Of a DNA stretch of 20,127 nucleotides, positions 16,484 to 20,127 are shown piece after piece (the stretch's first letter is position 1; the number at the start of each line of letters is the position of its first letter). The notes under the pieces were generated by a model, which was not told the DNA's origin, did no database searches, and worked only from the letters and a program-made list of their open reading frames with translations. The position numbers and the translations under genes are program-made. The stretch covers positions 1-20,127 of the forward strand of contig JALLAP010000107.1 in assembly GCA_036939355.1 (NCBI GenBank), written 5' to 3'. Origin of the DNA: Thalassiosira profunda. Lineage: Eukaryota > Bacillariophyta > Thalassiosirophyceae > Thalassiosirales > Thalassiosiraceae.

Positions 16484-18659
16484 ATGCAATGTGTCTAAGA
16501 ACTGCATTTGTTCCAGTAAAGACGCTCATCTTGCCTCCTGTTGGATTGGCAATATCTCGGGCCGTTCCATCCACCTTGGCTGAATGAATCTCCTGCAGCC
16601 TCTTTGTGATAGATTCATGACGGTCTTCCTCTGTTGAGAGACTAGTCGACGCCTCAAATGGATCGACATCCCACAGCCACGCCTTTACCAAGGCTCGATG
16701 TTCTGCGAGGGCAACTAGCTGCCCGCACGTAAAGGCATCGCACGCTCCACAAAGCAGGAGGGTGCTGGTCTGATTGCTTTGCAGAGTGGCGCCATCACTG
16801 CCAAAATTGATGCTGCCGTGGGAAATGATGGAATCAACGCTTTGAATCGGTGGAGATCCAGGGCTAGACATGTCGAACCTTCCTCTATTGTTGCCTTCCG
16901 TGCTGCCAAATGCTAGGGTGTCCGCGTGAGCCAGTAGCGAACACACCCTCTTATCGCGATTTGAGGCTGTCGAACCACTTGTGTCTTCCACCATCATCAG
17001 AAACTCTGCTGACAGTGCCTGCGGACAGGTACTGGATAGAGTCTGGTCCCTGCCGTCAATAACGGGAGACGGCCCTTGTTTCGTTGCAACTCCAGTTTTG
17101 TGAGCCGGACTGGATTCTCTACCACTTCCGCTCAGTACGCAATTCTCCAGTGCGGATACGAATCTGGGATACGATCCCAACGCCGCAGTGTAGGGAGATA
17201 CCACTCGCCCCTTCGTCAGCAAGAACGAGTCATTCCACAAATCGACCAGAGCGAGCAAGATGGGCAGGCTGTGCCTCGGGTTGGCATCGACAAAATGGCA
17301 ATCCACGTCGTGCGCTCCGTGGATGAAAGAATTTGCTACCGACCATCCAAAGATCACGGAAAGTGGCTGCCCAAGAGTATCTAGGCATCAGTAGGTCTGC
17401 TGAGGATAATTAGGCAGGGTTGTGCATCCATCTCCACTCACCAGAAGGCCGGCTGCGGAAAAAGTGCCAAACGCCTCGCGTCGTGAGTGCCTCGGGACCA
17501 GGAAGGAGTTGGACTTGGTCCCGGTTGCACATCGGTCTCCACTGACGATCAACGTATGCTTCGACAAAATATCCTCTTCTCGCTCCTTTCCGTCGCTTCC
17601 ACCCGTAGAAGCACCCGCCAGCCCCGAAAGCAGCCACTCTTTCACGGCCGAGAATGTCTCTCTGCGTTCCTTTTCCCTAGTCCCATCAACTTGCAGTTCC
17701 ACTACTATTGTCGTGGCCGGCGAGAGCTCTGATACCGCATCTGCAAGAGCGCCCGGATCCACCGATGTCAGCACCCTCAACTTCCTCCAGCGATGCGATG
17801 CCGATTGCGCTGCTGCCCCGCGCGCGTCTGGTTGGGACCGGCTCTTGAACGGCGTCGTGACCATGTCGAGCACGCTCTTCGAGTGCGAGGGGGCGCCGCT
17901 CCCTCCCCCGGCGGCCGTTTTGAGAGAAATCAGGGACGCATCTACGCAAGCGGCGGTCCCCGCCTCTGGAGTGTGGAGCAAGGCTCGATACACAAATTCC
18001 AATGCGCGAGGGACGACGGCGCTGCCTGCCGACACGACGATGACGTCGCACAGCGGCCGGCCGGTGGCGCCACGGCGGGTTCCCTGTCGAATGGCGTCCG
18101 AGAGGGATCGTATCCGTTCCCAATCCGCGTGGATTTCGTCCAAAGCATTCTTCGACTTGTCGTTTGAATAGGGATCCCGCATCATCAGGCCTTGATTGGC
18201 CGGGGCCCGCAGTGCCATGTGCATGCTTCCCCCTTCCTCCTCCCCGGCATCATCTTCGGCGCCTCGATTGTTTGGATAGTTTGGATTGCCGTCGTGTGCA
18301 AACGAGACAGTCGGGGCCGCCAGCCCCTCGTCTTGGTACCCCCGACGTCTTAGCTTCGATCCGGGTGCCAATCGCCCCCACGCCAAGTCCCGTATCCTCT
18401 CCTTCGTCTCCTTCGCCGCCGACAACCGCAGCAAGTGGTGCATCGTCTCCAGCGTCATCCTCTGCCGGGAAAAGTCCAGCAGGATCGTATGGTCCGCGTT
18501 GCCATCGCTCCCTGCATCCGCCGAGGAGCGATGCACCTCCACGAAGTTGCCGACCTCCTCCTCGGTCAGATTTCCCCGCAGTTCCGACAGGCGCAGCGAG
18601 CGGACGTCGTCGGCGGCGTGCCGGGCGAGCGTCGCCCACGCCTGCGAGGGGGCGATCAT
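16470..18659 (-). CDS. Phosphoglucose isomerase-like protein, probably catalytically inactive (two exons)
   Basis: Exon 1 is 18659-17442 and exon 2 is 17366-16470; the 75-nt intron (GTGAGT...GGGCAG) joins phase 0 to give 704 aa, and splicing restores SAAGLL-PLSVIFGWSVANSFIHGA, the PGI core. Other PGI landmarks: LLDFSRQRMTLETM (61-73), GGSMHMALR (143-151), DVIVVSAGSAVVP (205-217, for the IGIGGS loop), ELSPATTIVVE (311-321), HDVDCHF...LPILLALVDLW (425-450), LVALAEHRALVKAWLWDVDPFE (624-643). Key residues are lost: the SKTFTT sugar-phosphate loop is VDGTREKERR-like, GGRYS is replaced by RREAF, the MESNGK and GQHA-H regions are unrecognisable, and the catalytic Lys of EHK is Arg630. It is longer than usual (about 550 aa) owing to Ser/Gly-rich insertions. 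It is likely a pseudoenzyme. The ATG at 18659 is the first in frame; an AG preceded by T-rich sequence just upstream suggests a possible 5' intron. Confidence 0.8.
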
Positions 18660-20127
18660 CGCGGATGCTCGCTGGGAAACAAAAAAGGCAAACAATCAGT
18701 TGCAATTCATTTCAGGGAGAGAACCCTCATTTAGACCTCTTTTCGCAGTGCCGCACGCTCCCGTCCGTTTCTGGACCACGGACGTGTGGTCGAAAAATTC
18801 CAGGGTAAATTCCATCGAAAACTATACTAATTCCTACGTGAAGGACTTGCTAGGAGTAAAGCAAGCCTCGCAATCTCAAAAAATCGCCAAGACAAAACAA
18901 CAGCGCCATGAAGATCCGCCTCCTCCTCCGCCCAAAACTTTGCAACTACGGCGGATAGCGGCGCTATTGTTGCCGTCCGACGCCGCCAACGAGCACACCA
19001 ACAAGGCCGCCCGGGCGATATTGCAATGCCTTCGCCGTTGCGGCGCCGTCGAAGTGTGAATGAGGCCGCCTCCCCGAGGTGACACATCACGTGCGCCCAT
19101 CATCACTGCGTCGGCGCTGCCCGCCGCCCGCCGCTAGCGGTCCGGCCGCTGCCGCACCGCCTTCATACGCGGTCAAAGACTCGCGGCATGCCTCGCTTTG
19201 GCCGCGGCGTGGCCTACTGCGTAGCGAAAACGAGCCCGCCGCAGATTCGGATTTGATGCGCGTTTTTGACACGCCGGATGGCCACCCGCCGCAGCCAGAA
19301 GGAACCTACTCCGCCGCAGGATGAATATGCAACAATATCTTTTGTCCCGAAGCGTGTCTGCGCCTTTTGGAGCGAATGCACCCAGGAGGGGGTGCGGTTC
19401 TACTCCTTTCATCGCGTTGCAATCGACATTGGATCGGAGTGCGGGTTCTCCGGGTGCCCCGGCTCTACTCCGAGTACGGCTTATATTTGCCAACTTTATC
19501 CCCCAGAAAGTGATAGAATTGCAATTCGGATAGTAGAATTAGAGGGAGGGGCGACAAACATTGCAAAATGTCAATTGGAGAGGGAGAGAAGCAGCAAACA
19601 AACAAAAATAGAGACAATTCAGCTCTAGCCGTGCTTCCCGGCCGCCGCGGGCACTCCGCCCGAGATTGATCCATGTTCTTGCATAGAGCAATGGTAGAGC
19701 CAGTTTAGACTGTATCCCATTCGATTGGGTCGGAGGGAATTGCTTTGCTGCGTTGTTATCGAGCTCGTTCCGGCGAGGCCTCTCGCCACTCTTCTTTCTT
19801 AGCTAGAGCGGATAGATACCTAACAAATCGATGGAATATTCCATCCGAAAAATCCATCCTAAATTCCATCGGGACCGCGACCAAGACCAAAAGAAACCTG
19901 AAATCAACGAGGGGTCCGAGGCAAAGAAGCTCCACGTGGAGCAAATATGAGCGAAAATGCATGATAATTCGTTCCCGCCACGATGATATCTTCGTCTCCG
20001 TAGGATTTGTACCAAGTTCTCCGCGTAGAAAAGTTATTCCATTTCGCTGGAATTTCCACGCTGACACCTTGATTGAGCGGAAGGGGGTGTAAAACCCAAC
20101 ATAGTAATTCCTACGTAAATTTCTACG
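18660..20127. other. Gene-free region, possibly with degraded repeats at the right edge
   Basis: 1468 bp with no gene I can support. The proximal part should hold the PGI-like promoter. From 18860 to 19320 it is GC-rich with short ORFs on both strands (for example ATG 19190, 22 codons, and ATG 19278 running to 19628), none with a recognisable domain or splice partner. From about 19480 the composition turns AT-rich. ATTCCATC-type words recur at 18814, 19838 and 19863, and TAATTCCTACGT occurs at about 18828 and 20105, suggesting remnants of a dispersed repeat. An ATTCCA/TGGAAT hairpin lies at 20037-20054. Confidence 0.4.

Noticed and set aside
18286..19059. 257-codon plus-strand frame
   Set aside because: Its first half is antisense to the PGI-like exon. 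The second half (PPPPPPKTLQLRRIAALL) has no start codon of its own, no domain and no splice partner that I can support.
19676..19745. tRNA-like stretch (GCAATGGTAGAGCC, then TTCGATT)
   Set aside because: It resembles D-arm and T-loop words, but no 7-bp acceptor stem, no 5-bp anticodon stem with 7-nt loop and no pairing T-stem can be drawn.
1..20127. CRISPR array, prokaryotic operon, or integrated virus
   Set aside because: No spaced direct repeats of CRISPR type, no polycistronic layout, and no capsid, polymerase or integrase motifs in any long frame; the spliced genes indicate a eukaryotic nucleus.

Overview
This window reads as nuclear DNA of a unicellular stramenopile, most probably a centric diatom. 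The grounds are gene-dense, GC-rich DNA, genes split by very short GT-AG introns (62-121 nt), tandem helicase-associated (HA) repeats of the kind expanded in diatoms, a PDZ-MORN-RING protein, and a secreted Ser/Lys-rich silaffin-like protein. The species cannot be named from sequence alone.

Layout, left to right: (1) the 3' part of a secreted trypsin-like serine protease (+, enters from the left edge); (2) a low-complexity hypothetical protein (-); (3) a three-exon TMEM184/OST-alpha-type membrane protein (+); (4) a RING E3 ligase with SUMO-interaction-like motifs, a long coiled coil and a C-terminal PIP-like motif, of TRAIP-like design (-); (5) an RGG-rich protein carrying a ZGRF1/Mte1-type DUF2439 domain (+); (6) a single-pass membrane protein (-); (7) a multi-exon protein of unknown N-terminal domain ending in HA repeats, with two apparent disabling lesions (+); (8) a small secreted silaffin-like protein (+); (9) a membrane-anchored SAM-dependent methyltransferase (-); (10) a 187-bp hAT-like MITE; (11) a PDZ + 7 MORN + RING protein (+); (12) a two-exon, catalytically degenerate phosphoglucose isomerase-like protein (-); then about 1.4 kb without a supportable gene, ending in AT-rich, possibly repetitive sequence.

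Genes mostly alternate in strand, so neighbours share short convergent tails (26 to 246 bp) or divergent promoters (290 to 395 bp). The TRAIP-like and ZGRF1-like genes, both from families tied to replication stress and DNA repair, are transcribed divergently from one 364-bp region containing three GATTATCA copies. The HA-repeat gene and the silaffin-like gene, although unrelated in protein, share an ordered three-block upstream module. No known mobile defence or operon-like system is seen; the most unusual items are the PGI pseudoenzyme, the shared promoter module, the exon-intron duplication with lesions, and the silaffin-like gene.
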